A stretch of DNA of 64,000 nucleotides from Benincasa hispida (GCF_009727055.1 NC_052350.1:41974364-42038363), one strand, 5' to 3'; shown: positions 47,461-58,849, counted from the first letter of the stretch. Made by a program: numbers and translations. Notes: a model not told the origin generated them from the sequence alone.

Positions 47461-47990
47461 ATCTGTTGTGTCTCAATTTTAATTTATGAACTTTAATACA
47501 GACTAATGGTGGGATTTTCGTTCTGCATTATAAATATTTTGGATTGGTTCTGCAATTTTTAATTTTGGTTTGCAATTGGGCATTTTTTAGTCTTGCCATT
47601 TTAAATATATGACTTTAATTTTGAGTAAAGATGTAAAGGGCCCATTGTTTCTGGGTGTTTATTACTGTTGTCGAGTCTGTAAAGTTTGGGTCTCGAGTTT
47701 GGCAAGAGTTGCTGGTGATCGGGATGAAGAAAGAAGGAATTCGGTGCAAAATCGAAGTAGATCTGTGCTTTATGATGCAGTGTCACGACGTTGTACCCTA
47801 TCGATGCAACGTAAGTGGAATGGTTTTTACTTTTGGTAGCGTCGCGATGCTCCGAGGCCGATGCACGTGCGTGGTTTACATTCAGGAGGTTGTGGGATCG
47901 AGTCCTGCTTCTAGTTTTGGCCTTTTTTTTGTATTTTTTTAATTAATTAGATTAATATAAATTAGTTTTATTTGATTAAGATAATATACG
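47461..47990 (+). mobile_element. Start of the B element interior, truncated
   Basis: Leader-like sequence. At 47780-47870 it has a CpG-rich block (gtcacgacgttg, gatgcaacgt, gcgtcgcgatgc) of the kind seen at 19310 and 32523. It then has gtgggatcgagtcctgc, resembling a tRNA T-arm or Pol III B box, followed by a T-run at 47922-47930. Frames at 47609-47942 cover this block and show no domain. No gag is reached before a reversed LTR fragment. Confidence 0.45.
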
Positions 47991-48606
47991 TATATATAAT
48001 AACTAATTTATTATACATATATATAATTATATGTTATATCACATATAAGATATAACCTATAGTTCAATATTGTATCCAATACTATATGACATATGGTTTA
48101 ATTCTCTCAACAAGAATATTTAATATAAATCTCATTTATATTAAATTTAATTATATGATTCCAATTCATATAATTAATATTTGAATCATATTCAAATATT
48201 TAATTTATCTCAATTAAATTTCTGAATATTATAATATATCAAAAACATTATAGCAAATTATACCATATATAATTAAAATTTAATTAAATATACCATATAT
48301 AATTAATTCCATCAATTAATTTGAACAATTCAAATTAATCAAAAAAACAATTCTCATTAAATCCTATTGAGCTACTGATGGGACCTCATGTACCTGTAGC
48401 TTGAAACTCCAATGGTATGTAAATAATTAGTTAAACTCTTTAATTAAATTATTCCTCATTTGTAATTGTCGAGCATTCTACTAAAAACCAACAACTGCAC
48501 TCTTCGCACTATAGATATATTTCTGTGTCCATTGGATATAATCAATCAACGGTACAACGACCCTTCACAAATTACTCGTAAGTGTAGCTGGACCTTATTT
48601 CCCTTT
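47991..48606 (-). repeat. LTR fragment of family B, minus strand
   Basis: Contains the B/C landmarks in reverse: tgatgggacctcatgtacc, gcactatagatatatttctg, ggatataatcaatcaacgg, and cttcacaaattactcgtaag. Both LTR ends are missing. Confidence 0.7.
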
Positions 48607-48814
48607 GAATGTAGTTAATTAATTAATTAATATTAATTTAATAAAAATAATATATATTCCCAGGCATCCTTATTTCCCATAGATAACAGTTTTCTATTCC
48701 TTTCCAAAACTGTGGGTTTTCTCTTTTCTCCTATCTATCTGATTTTCATTTACATATAATTTCACTTTGAATATAGTTAGTTAATTAATTAATATTAATT
48801 TAATAAAAATAATT
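48604..48814. repeat. 47-bp direct duplication flanking 114 bp
   Basis: The sequence beginning tttgaatgtagttaattaat at 48604 and ending aataaaaataat at 48650 recurs with a few changes at 48765-48812 (tttgaatatagttagttaat). The second copy directly abuts the broken 3' edge of the LINE. The bases between are unique in the window. Confidence 0.75.
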
Positions 48815-50430
48815 TCCTTCACCAACACAAACAAAAAGGGAGATAACGGATCCCTCTGTCTCAACCCCTTCCTCCTTGGGAAAAACCCTCAAGAGACCCA
48901 TTAATCATCACAGAGAAAGTCGGCGAAGTAACACAAGCCCTTACCCAACTAACGAACTTAATGGGAGTACCAATAGCAAGCAGCACACCAAATAGGAAAT
49001 CCCAATTGATCAAATTATAGGTCTTCTGTAAGTCAACCTTCAACACACATCTAGGCTTCCCTTTATCTAACTTATGGGCCCCCAAAAGTTCCTGACACAA
49101 CAAAATGTTATAAAAAATCGTCCTACCAGGAACAAATGCAGACTGGTTACCACTAATGACAGAAGGTAACCACAACCACAAACTATCAATAAGGACCTTC
49201 GAGATACACTTATATAAAACATTACAACATGAAATAGGACGAAAGTCCTTCATACGATCTACTCCCGGCCTCTTAGGGATAAGAGAAATAACAGTAGAAT
49301 TAACTCCACCAGACAGATAACAAGACTCAAAAAAATTCAACACAGCATCACAGAAATCAACCCCAACCACACTCCAAGCATAACTGTAAAAATCCACTGA
49401 AAACCCATAAGGCTCAGAAGTCTTTCCAAACTTCATCGAAAATAAAGCCTTCTGAATCTCATCTCGACTCATTGGGCGACCAAGAGCCTCCACTCTCTCC
49501 ACGGGCCAACTGAACTGCACAATATCCCCAATTTGGGCAGTAAGATCCTTATACCTCAAAGGCGTCCAAACTACTTCGAAAGAAATCCACTGCCACCCTT
49601 GCCACCTTGTCATGCACCGTCTAACGGGTATCCCCAACATCCACAACTGACAGCGGACCACTGCAACTACGACAAGAATGAACACAACAATGAAAAAATG
49701 TCGTATTCATATCACCTAACTCTAACCACCTCACCCTAGCCTTCTGCTGGAGCGACGCTTCCTCCAACCTAGCCACTGATTAGAAAACCTCAGTGGCCTG
49801 AGCTGCCTCCGCACACACTGACTACCATATGAGGCACGTAAAATCCGCTTCACTACCTACAGATTATGCACAAAACTAACCATAGAGGACACATCCTCAA
49901 ATCTTCTCCACATTGACCATATAAGTATCAATAAAACCATCTGCCTCTGCTCAACGAGGAAAATAGCGAAACGTAGGAGGCGGCCTACTCTTTGTCTCCC
50001 CTGTAGACACCATGAGAAGGCTATGATCAGAAATCCCCCACTGCCCAACCCTAACCTCCGAATAAGAAAAAGCCACCTTCCACGCCTCATTAGACAAGCA
50101 ACGATCCAACCGGCGCAGGATACCATTCCCCCAAACTTTACTTGTCCAAATAAACTAATTACCTATCACACCCATCTCAACCAGATTTGCCTCCAATAAT
50201 GCCCCATCAAACTCCTCCATTCTCTCAAGTTAGGACAACCATTAAGATCCTCCAAACTACTATGAATAGCATTAAAATCTCCCAAAACAATTCCATGAAG
50301 CTGCCAAGAGGCACACATATCGATCAATTAGGACCACAAGTTTCGCCTATCACTCACCTGATTAGAGGCATAAACAACACCAACACAAACCCGAACATTA
50401 GAAACAATATCCAACAAGGATCCATAAAAA
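48815..50430 (-). pseudogene. LINE (L1-type) fragment: endonuclease and reverse transcriptase
   Basis: Minus strand. The 5'-proximal part (50430-49857) carries an endonuclease-type region in pieces: VCVGVVYASNQVSDRRNLWS, HGIVLGDFNAIHSSLEDLNG, then RRLDRCLSNEAW and SDHSLLMVS. The linker QQKARVRWLELGDMNTTFFH is typical of plant L1 (49790-49690). The open frame 49685-48861 is the reverse transcriptase N-half: FRPISCCNVLYKCISKVLID, NQSAFVPGRTIFYNILLCQE, KVDLQKTYNLINWDF (motif A, D kept) and CVTSPTFSVMINGSLEGF. Just before 48861 a frameshift leads to GLRQRDPLSPFLFVLV. The FADD motif and everything downstream are missing. It copied its own RNA at nicked target DNA; this fragment cannot. Confidence 0.88.
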
Positions 50431-50775
50431 TGATTAAGTATTAGATTATAATTAGTATGACGTTTATTAATTGCATTAATTGGTTAATTCTAATTATAAA
50501 GCACTCAATCTTCAAATATTTACAATTAAAATTATTATTGATTCATAATTAATTAACTTTTTATTGACATACTAAATATTATTTATTCTTTAAATTATTA
50601 ATCTATTGCAATTATAATAAGATTTCCATGTTTAATTTCACAAATTAAACACAAACACAATTTTTTTTCATAAAATTCTGATAACATTTCCATGCACAAA
50701 CAAATATAGTCATCTTTGATTCTCAGATATCTTATTCTCAGGCATTCTTTATTCCTAAACATCTAGAAAACCTTA
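50431..50775. other. AT-rich spacer, nothing recognisable
   Basis: Runs of att/taat with no gene or clear repeat; possibly decayed LTR sequence. Confidence 0.4.
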
Positions 50776-50948
50776 AACCAAACGATCCCTAAGAGAGTAA
50801 TTTATCTACTTACCCTAACATCGGGAAGAAGTGAATTTCTTCTTATGTAGCTATGTTTCCAGATCCCCAGTCACACAAATTCCTAAAATGGTAGGCATAT
50901 TGAGTCAGCGAATCTGGCCAGTCTCACCCATGTAGATCAAAGGACTGC
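50776..50948 (-). repeat. LTR fragment of family B/C, minus strand
   Basis: The complement of the segment around gtcctttgat..catgggtgagactggcc and gaattcactt.., as at 3330-3480. It is cut exactly where the CACTA end begins (50949). Confidence 0.6.
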
Positions 50949-51660
50949 CACTACAAGAAATCCGGGCTTTGATATCAGTTGGAAAAACTAAATACAGATG
51001 TACAATGTCGGTTTCTTAGGGGAAAAAAACGGATCTTTAATGTCGATTTTAAACCGATATTGTAGGCATACCTATAATATTGGTTGAAAACTAATATTGT
51101 ACGTGACCCTCTCTTTTAAATCGTAAACAATTTTTTAATCTTTATTTTTTTTCCCTCTCTCCTCCATTTTTATTTCCCTTTCAATCTTCATTTTTAGTAA
51201 AAAAAAATTAGAATTTAAAAAATAGGAAAAATAAAGAAGGAAAAAGGAGGGTCCATATTCATAACAGAAAAAAAAATTACACGGAGGAACCAAAGCAGAG
51301 AATTAATAGATGAAGAGAAATACAACCCATTCCAGCCGGAGCAACGAAAGACATATAACCCATTCCAGCCTGAGGGAGAAGAAAAGACTAGAGAACGAAG
51401 AGATCAGACGAATAAGAGAAACCAAACGACGAAAGAAAGGAGAAAATGAGAAGAGAATGGTGATTAATTACGTGTGACAGAAGAGAGAGTGAGGCTGAAG
51501 AATAGACCTGCAAAATGGGGCATGAAACGAGGGAAGTAAACAATGGATTAAAACGGTGGGTTTCAAAATCTCCGATTTCAAATTTCACCACCATCAAATA
51601 CTGGGTAGGCTTAAAAGCCCACCCAACCCAACTCAAGCCCACCATCAAACATCACCTTAG
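50949..51660 (+). mobile_element. CACTA element, one end preserved
   Basis: Begins CACTACAAGAAATCCGGGCT, related to the terminus at 23135. Subterminal motifs follow: aatgtcggtttcttagg, aatgtcgattttaaaccg and atattggttgaaaac. An imperfect repeat cccattccagccggag / cccattccagcctgag occurs at 51330 and 51360. I could not find a matching right terminus, so the end coordinate is a guess. The minus-strand frame 51388-51648 has no recognised domain. Confidence 0.65.
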
Positions 51661-52040
51661 AGTTTAGTTAGAGAGAGTTTATACAATTCGATAAGTAGCA
51701 TTTAGGTAAAAGTATGAACATTAATTAATTGGTCATTTTCTTCAATGGGCACATATTACTACTCCCATGTATCTAATCAGTTTCATATATCGAATTTTAA
51801 ATTCCAACTCCCTTTTCGTAAAATTGGAATTTCTGATGGTAAGAGCAAGATTGATTGTTTATTCATGGAAAAAAATTGCTAATGATCCTACCGTTAGAGC
51901 ATGATCAAAACAAATAGAATATCGTTTTTTTTATATTTTATTTTTATTTTTATAATTTTAGTATATATCAATATAATACTTCTTTTCTTCTTCGTTTTTG
52001 TTCTTCACTGTCTCTTTGCGCTCTAGTTTTTTTTCTCTCT
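51661..52040. other. AT-rich sequence upstream of the exonuclease-like frame
   Basis: Contains pyrimidine-rich stretches at 51990-52040 immediately before the frame. No repeat family recognised. It could hold remains of a promoter or 5' UTR. Confidence 0.3.
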
Positions 52041-52052
52041 CTTTTGAAAATA

Positions 52053-52600
52053 ATGTCGCTCTTGGTCAATTTTCATGGCAAATGCATCAATACTATTGTT
52101 GCAATTGGTAACAATCAACTCAAGAGATGGCTTGTGGCAACTTTGAGAGAGAGCCAGCAACAAGATGGATTGGTTATAGGTTTGAACTTCAAATACACCA
52201 AGCACAAGCTAACTCTTCTCTCCATGTGGGTGGGTGAAGAATGCATTATGTTTCAATTTCCCCCCAAGTACACTCCTCCATCTGAGGTGAGGAAATTCTT
52301 CATGGAAATCTTTCTCTTTATTTCTATCAACATACAGAAGCATGCACGAGCGAGGTTACTTCATTATGGAAATAAAATCAAGAATTGAATTGAATTAAGG
52401 ACTCTCTCTCAACCAAGAACCTGGAAGAGTAAATTGAGCTACCTCTTATATTTTGATTTAGCAAAGGATATGGGCATGAAACTTGCCCCATGGTAAAAGG
52501 GAACCCAAGGATGGAAGGGTGACAACAAAATTAAACAGGTTACCAAGGAAACCTTTGTTGCTTATGGGATGAACCATCGAATCCTGCCCTATTAGTATTA
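52053..52600 (+). pseudogene. Degraded Werner-like 3'-5' exonuclease fragment
   Basis: The frame from ATG 52053 to 52388 reads MSLLVNFHGKCINTIVAI, then LKRWLVATLRE, GLVIGLNFKYTKHKLTLLSM and WVGEECIMFQFPP. This order resembles the start of plant Werner-syndrome-like exonuclease (DEDDy) proteins, which have a beginning strand, RWL, the catalytic [V/I]GLDxEW motif, then a hydrophobic strand and C-L-I-[F/I]-Q. Here the catalytic DxE is NFK, so activity would be lost. After 52388 similarity continues weakly in a frame with DMGMKLAPW but with stops. Exon borders are unclear; gtgag at 52288 could be a decayed splice donor. It is the only non-transposon coding trace in the window. Assignment is from pattern recognition only. 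Confidence 0.4.
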
Positions 52601-53220
52601 GAAGGTTTGCTCATATTTACTTTATTTTTACAGCTGTATGTTTCTTTCATTTATGTGTGTTATTTATCTGTTTCTTTCTTTCTTTCCTTCTTTCTTTAAG
52701 CAGTTTTCTGCTCGATGAAGGAGGGTTGAGGGTTGCCCTATCATGGTTTTTGTTACCAAACTATAAGGTAAATAAAATTTTTGATATGAAATTTTGATGT
52801 GAATTAGTTAATGGGAACAATTACACTCTGTTATTCTTTGGATTTTTAGAGCTACTACTTGGATTGCTCTATTTTTTGGGATTTTAAGAGCTATTACTTG
52901 GATTACTTTTAGGTGCTACTTGTAATGGATTACTCTGATTTTGGGATTTTAAAAACTATTTGTAATGGATTACTCTGTTCTTGGGATTTTAAGAGCTACT
53001 TGAAATTGGATTATCTATTTCTGTATGAATAAAAAATAAATCGTTTCTGTTTAGTTTTTTTTTTTCTTTTCCTTTGTCCCAAATTGTGCGATCTTCAAAC
53101 ACTAAACAAATAAACTTTATAAACCCAACGACTTAAATTCAATTAACTCAAAAATATTTTTGGAATTCCTCCTTTAGCTTCTTTTAGTTCTGTTTTTTTA
53201 GTTTTAACGCTCTTCTCCTT
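52601..53220. other. Spacer with short degenerate repeats
   Basis: At 52850-53010 the phrases gagctactacttggatt, ttgggattttaagagcta and tgtaatggattactctg recur three to four times in changing order. There is a ttct/ttcc-rich stretch at 52672-52700. No gene. The minus-strand frame 53143-53340 crosses the hAT terminus and is not a gene. Confidence 0.5.
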
Positions 53221-53365
53221 TAGGGTTGGCAAAAAAACCCGCGGGGACTTGACCCATTCGGGTTGGGGATTCTCCGATTTGACTGGGGGTGGGGTCAAAC
53301 TAGGGAATTTTTTCGTGGCCCCGTCCGGGGATGGGGACAATATCCCCGCCCCAACCCTGACCCCG

Positions 53366-53366
<1 letters not shown>

Positions 53367-53396
<30 letters not shown>
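53367..53396. repeat. (AT)n microsatellite
   Basis: About fourteen AT units in the left subterminal region of the hAT element. Confidence 0.95.
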
Positions 53397-53399
<3 letters not shown>

Positions 53400-54359
53400 G
53401 AATAATATAAAATAATTAATTTGTATATATGTTTATAATATTAATATGTAATGTTGGATTGGACTTTGGACTTTGGAGCCAAGAAGTCTAAAAAAGCCCT
53501 ACTCTCCTCCTTCCTTCTGCAGAAAATGAGAAAATCATGTTCATTGATTGTTAAGTCTTTCTTTGCTTTGAGATTTGAGAATCAGCCGACTGCCATGCCG
53601 ACTGCCCTAAATCCCTCAACGACCAATGCAACGCCACCTCTCCTCAGCCTTAGGTTCTCATCCGTGAACCCCACCTCAACGCGACTGAAGTGTCGTCTGC
53701 CGTGAAGCTTGACTGAAGAGTACCAACGTCCAATGTCGTGAAGACTGAAGACTGTGAATACTTGTTTAGGGAAGAAGAATAATATAAAATAATTAATTGT
53801 TTAGCTAGATCCAAAATTTATTTAGCTCACCTGTGAAGATTGTGGTCTATGAAGACTGAAGCGCAACTTGCCGACTGCCGTGGTGAAAGGTAATATATGG
53901 CTTTGCCTTTGACCGTTTTGTTTGAAAGGTAATACCTGAGTCTTGTTTTATATATTTTGACTATTTTGTGTTGTTTTTCTTTGGAAAAAAATAGACTTTG
54001 TGCTGTTCCGAGAAACGAGATCTATCTGTTCAACTTTCAAGGCTTCAAGTCGCTGCCGTCTAAGATTTTTTGTCGTTCAAGCCGGTAAAAATTTCCTTTC
54101 GTTCTCCTGTTTGGCTATTTTATATTTTTGAAAAGTATGCTTGAAATTAGTAAATAATATGTTTAAAAAGTATGTTTGTGTATGTTTGATATTTGAATGT
54201 TTTGAATTTTAGGCTTGAATATGTTTGAAAAGTATGTTTGAATGCTTTTGGGGTCATTTTGAAATTTGAATGCTTTCAATTTTGGGGTTGAATGCTTTGA
54301 AAATGAAGTCCAAGTCTAAAGAGAGGTTTTTAAATTAAATCTTTGGTAGGTTGAAAACA
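53397..54359 (+). other. hAT 5' leader region
   Basis: Non-coding, with short echoes such as gaagactgaag and gactgccgtg (53690-53890) and tgtttgaaaagtatg (54125-54235). A frame at 53451-53705 lacks any known domain. Confidence 0.5.
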
Positions 54360-56143
54360 ATGTCTTCATCACCTTCTACATATAAAGATTCTCCAAGTCC
54401 AATCTCAGATCCAACCCCAAATTTAACTCTATGCTCATCGAATTATGATAATTTGAATGTTGATAATTGTGTTATTCTTGATGAGGATATTGAGAAGGGA
54501 TCTTTAAGGAGGAGATTGACATTGGTTGTTTGGAACCATTTTAAGAAACAAAAAATAAATGGAGTAGACAAGGCGGTTTGTAATTATTGCAAATGAAAAT
54601 TAGGGGGTGAAAGTAAAAATGGAACCAAACATTTGCATGAACATATTAAGATATGCCCATATAAAGGACAAAACGACATGCGACAATCCCTATTGAATCC
54701 TAACAAAGAGAAGAACAATACATTGAGTTTGTATAACTTCGATCAGAAAGCTGCAAAAAAAAAACATTAGCTAGGATGATAATAAGACATGGATATCCTC
54801 TCTCAATAGTTGAGCATGAAGGTTTTAGGGAATTTTGTAATATCATCCAACCATTATTTAAGATGGTGTCAAGAAACACAATAAAAAATGAGATTTTGAA
54901 AATTTATGAGATTGAAAAATTGAAAACCATGGCATTGTTGAATGAGATCAAAAGAAATATTGCCCTTATAACGGACATGTGGACTTCCAACCACCAAACA
55001 AAAGGTTATATGGTTGTCACTGCTCATTTTGTAGATGATAATTGGGTCTTGCAAAACAAAATAATCAGGTTTATATATGTCCCTTCTCCACACACTTCTA
55101 AGATGCTTCATGAAGAAATAATGGAATGTCTATTAGATTGGAATATTTATCGAAAATTGTCATCAGTAGATAATTGTAGTACCAATGACTCCATGGTTAA
55201 TATGCTTGTTGATAGTTTGCGTGGAAACTTAATATTGGATGGGAGTTTCTTTCATATGCGGTGATGTGCTCATATTCTGAACTTGATTGTGAAAGATGGG
55301 TTGGCAGTGATAGGAGATGGGATTGAAAGAGTACGTAGTAGTGTTGTCTTTTTGGGTGCATACACAAAAAAAGAAGAAGAAATTTGAGGAAACTGCTCGA
55401 TAGTTGAATGATTATGATGGTTAGATGTTGAGTCTTGATTGTTATACTAGGTGGAATTCTACCTATTTTATGTTAGCCACTGCATTAAAGTACAAGGCTG
55501 TTTTTTATCAATTAAAACAACGAGAACCAAAGTACAAGTGTTTGCCTTTTTGCCTTTGGTTCAAGATTGGGTATTAGCAAAAGAGATATGTGAGAAACTG
55601 AAAATATTTCATCATGTGACTGAAATATTTTCTGGATCCAAATATCCTACTGCTAATCTTTTTTTCCCAAAAATTTGTAAATTGAAATTGATTATTGCTG
55701 AGTGGACTAATTCTGGCATTCAACAAATAAGAGACATGGCTTCAACTATGATGTCAAAGTTTGATAAGTATTGGAAGAAAATTCATGGGGTAATGGTCAT
55801 AGTTGCAGTTTTAGATCCACGTTACAAATTAAAGTTAATTGAGTTTTACTTCCCTATAATTTATGGAGATAGTTTTTTTCTTGAAGTAGAAAGGATTAAA
55901 AAAATTTGTTCAGATTTGGAAATAGAATATCAGCTGAAGCATGAAAGTGAAGGTGATGAATATCACGCTAGAAATTTAGATGGAACCTCACAAACTTACC
56001 TCGAACATCCGATTATGACTTGTTTGTATCAAATTCCAATAATATGAATCAGAAGCAACAGTTTGATGCATATCTGGATGAACTTGTCTTACCTCGAACA
56101 TTTGATTTTGACATTTTGAGTTGGTGGAAATTGAATGGTGTCA
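54360..56143 (+). pseudogene. hAT transposase, N-terminal and catalytic part, broken
   Basis: Starts at ATG 54360 (MSSSPSTYKDSPS). A BED-type zinc finger follows: VVWNHFKKQKINGVDKAVCN, then YCK, stop (TGA 54594), KLGGESKNGTKHLHEHIKIC, giving C-x2-C and H-x-H..C-type ligands. After a frameshift near 54765, a long frame (54776-55261) carries GYPLSIVEHEGFREF, ITDMWTSNHQTKGY (first catalytic Asp) and SSVDNCSTND (second Asp). Beyond TGA 55262 come CAHILNLIV, RWNSTYFML, EIFSGSKYPTANLFFPKI, MMSKFDKYWKKIHGVMVIV and AVLDPRYKL (55451-56047 plus frame jumps). It ends at FDILSWWKLNG, where a copia derivative is inserted. It would cut and paste the element. Confidence 0.88.
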
Positions 56144-58205
56144 TGTTGGATTTTATGTCCTAAAACTCGTAGTTTGTAAATTGATAAACATATTATATTT
56201 TGTTTTGTTTTTTCGATAACTTTTGGGTATATGCCCTAGTTTATTGTATTCATATGTTTATTGTACTCATATGTTTCTTTTCCTCACTAAAATTTAACTA
56301 TGTGATATTTCACTAGGAGTTTTAGTCCAAGTGGGAGTTTGTTGGATTTTATATCCTAAAACTCGTAGTTTATAAATTGATAAACATATTATATTCTGTT
56401 TTATTTTTTTGATAAAATTGTCATTAAAATTGTAATCTTGAATCCAATAAACTAAGGTCCCGAGGCTATTTTATGTAGACTTGAACTTTATGTGATGACA
56501 TAAAACATGGATTAATTTCAAGTACATAGCCTAAAATGGTCTATAGTATTGGGATAAGGTTGGGCGCCTTGTTCTGGGGACACTATGGATGCGACCCACT
56601 TTGTATTTAGTACAAACGATGTGATCCTGAATCGTTCATATAGAGATATGTGAGTGGGGGCATCCTATGCAATGAGTTTGTATAAGACTGGACCATGACT
56701 TAGTCACTTTTGCTTTATAACATCGTTTACTGAATAAAACTGACTAATTCAAATTTCAGGACATAGGTAACTCGATCTCAATCTTGAGCTAACTATGAAT
56801 TCCTGTTTATTCGGGATTATCCTTAGATCTGCATGAGTGAGAGAAGCTCAACAGCGTTGGCTCAATAAGCCTCCCATTTCAGGGGTAAGACCGAGTAAAT
56901 AGTTGGAGACATAGGGTGCAAGACGGACTTCACTCCTACCTGTCTCTAGGGGTAGTAGATAGGTTGTTCCCTTAAGTGCTGACCTCAGAATTAGAACAAG
57001 GGGCCTCACCCTCTCTCTAGGCTGAGAGGGACTCGATTTGTTGGTTGGACCATAAATCAATTATTCTTTAGAGGTTCAGTGGGACTGAAGGAACAATAAG
57101 TATTCTTGGGGGTAAAATGGTATTTTGACCCAGCCAAGACCATGAACAACTTGTGAAAGATTCACTTACTGGTTATGGTTATATCAGATGGCCAGAAATG
57201 TATCTACAGTGAGGGGAGTGCAACTACGGGACTTTAGTGGAATGACCCATTAGTTAACAAATGTTGATTAATTAGGTTAAAGAGTTTTACCGGTTAATCT
57301 CGAATTGTTGGAGCCCATGATCTATAGGTCCATTTGGTCTCCTTGCTAGCTCATATGGATTAAACTTAGAACAGTATGTTGGATTAATTCGATTTGTTCG
57401 AATTAGGAAAAAGGATTAAAACTGACAAGTATATGCGATATCGCTATCGGTTTTTTGTATGGCGCTTTATATTTAAATGTGATTTGAATTTTGAAAATAT
57501 GAATGTGGATTCATGTTCGGGAGGTCAAAATTAGTCAAGAGGGTCAAAAATGTAAAAAGTCAAAGGGTTGACTTTTTCACTAGGAAAAGTCAAAATTTGA
57601 CTTTGACCAAATGGAAAAAGACCATTTTACCCTTGACTAGAGTTAGTGGAATTATCCAACATTTTTGTTGGATAATCCCACTAACGTAAGTGAACTATAT
57701 GTAAACATTATAAAATGACACATAGCCCATTTTGGTTTAGTGCTTTGTGAGGTGTTGATTTTTTGTGAGCTTTTACATGCATTAGATGCATGTTATTGTT
57801 TTATAAAAAGGAAGTTTTTTTAAAATAAAATTCTTCTCTTTAACAAGCTGAATTTTCTATATTTTTTTTGTTTCCAAATTCTCACCAAAACTTCATTTTT
57901 CTCACATTAACCTTGAACCTCTCTTTCTTCTCTTTTCATTCATTCATTCACCAAGTCCCACGATCCGGTTCTGAGTCAACTCTAGTGGTAGTCCGGTAGA
58001 GTTCGGGTCGAGATTCAGCGAGAAAAAGTATTTTTTCGGGAGCTACAAAGGTTGTACACTATTTCTTTTAATTTACTATTTTTTTTATTTTTATTTTATT
58101 TTTATTTTATTTTTTTTTTACATTTGCATGCTAATTTCCTTTTAATTAGAGGCAATTAGAGTGTAATTAGATCCTTTTCCACTGCGTATGTCTCATGTTC
58201 CATCA
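56144..58205 (+). mobile_element. Internally deleted A-family copia element inside the hAT transposase
   Basis: 56144 begins TGTTGGATTTTATGTCC. After about 77 bp of LTR start the sequence switches to a 3' interior tail (gggtatatgccctagtttat.. and a purine-rich aagtgggagttt), then a second LTR start at 56340 (TGTTGGATTTTATATCC) runs the full 1866 bp to ..gttccatca. So one LTR is nearly gone, all coding sequence is gone, and the other LTR is complete. The flanks gtca (56140-56143) and ttca (58206-58209) may be the remnant of the duplication. The frame 56848-57060 on the minus strand is LTR sequence. Confidence 0.8.
56320..56339 (+). other. Purine-rich tract of the deleted copia element
   Basis: tttagtccaagtgggagttt immediately before the second TGTTGG start. 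Similar in place and wording to 13764-13775. Confidence 0.65.
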
Positions 58206-58770
58206 TTCAAGTATCCAATTTACAAGAAATTGTAAGAGATATATTGGCCATCTCATTATCTAATGTTGCATCAGAGTTTGCTTTAGTACCTGTGGTAGGA
58301 TTGTAAGCCCACATTGTAACAAACTTCATCCAAAGGCGATAGAGGCTTTGATGTGCACTCAAAAATGAATTGCAACTGAAGTTTTGACAGGTAATTTTTA
58401 TTTATTTTTGTTTTACATCTTATATTATTTAATATATTAATAAATATTTTCTTTTGTTACAAATATTTTGACAATGTATGGTACTAGCACGGAAAAGAAT
58501 GGTTAAACATTTAGAAACTGACATATATGATTCTGATGAAGATGGCATAGTGACTAAGGTATGCTCAAGGATTAACTATTTTTGTGTTCTAGTTTTTTTT
58601 TTTTTTTTTTTTTTTTTGTGACATTATTTGTTTATTACATTTTAAATGTAGGAATGAATACAACTAAGGATGGGATGATGCCAAGAAAGGAGAAAGATTT
58701 GATTGTGAAGTCATCGTTGAAGAGAGAAGGTCGAGCTTTATTGAATTTTAAGTTGTAAACTTATTTGAAT
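58206..58770 (+). pseudogene. hAT transposase C-terminal dimerisation region, broken
   Basis: Continues the frame cut at 56143: KYPI..QEIVRDILAI, then SNVASEFA (family: SNVASESAFS), CGRIVSPHCNKLHPKAIEAL and MCTQK, the hAT C-terminal dimerisation domain (Dimer_Tnp_hAT). It has one-base deletions near 58222 and 58300. Two short further pieces resemble late exons: HLETDIYDSDEDGIVTK (58509-58558), followed by a gt.. donor-like site, and the EEID-like stretch from 58650. A 25-T run lies at 58593-58617, probably within an intron. Confidence 0.8.
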
Positions 58771-58799
58771 GTATAATACGTTTGCCTTTAATTGACTTT

Positions 58800-58849
58800 A
58801 TTAAAACTTTATGGGGAATCCCCGCGGGGACCCCGAGAATCCGAGGCTG
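58800..58849. repeat. Right subterminal GC-rich block of the hAT element
   Basis: tatggggaatccccgcgggg with accccgagaatccgagg mirrors the left block at 53238-53275. The terminus proper is missing. Confidence 0.65.

Larger units (their letters stand above)
53222..58849 (+). mobile_element. hAT transposon with BED zinc finger, right end lost
   Basis: The left terminus reads tttagggttggcaaaaaaac with subterminal ccccgcgggg- and ggggtggggtc-type GC-rich blocks, typical of a plant hAT group. The transposase follows in the same orientation. Near 58812-58847 the mirrored GC-rich subterminal (gaatccccgcggggacccc) appears, but the terminal repeat itself is cut off by a truncated A LTR. An A-family copia derivative (56144-58205) is inserted in the transposase. 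No 8-bp target duplication can be tested. Confidence 0.82.

Noticed and set aside
47609..47942. Frames of 76 and 95 codons in the B element leader
   Set aside because: They run through the CpG-rich block and T-run; no domain and no similarity to gag.
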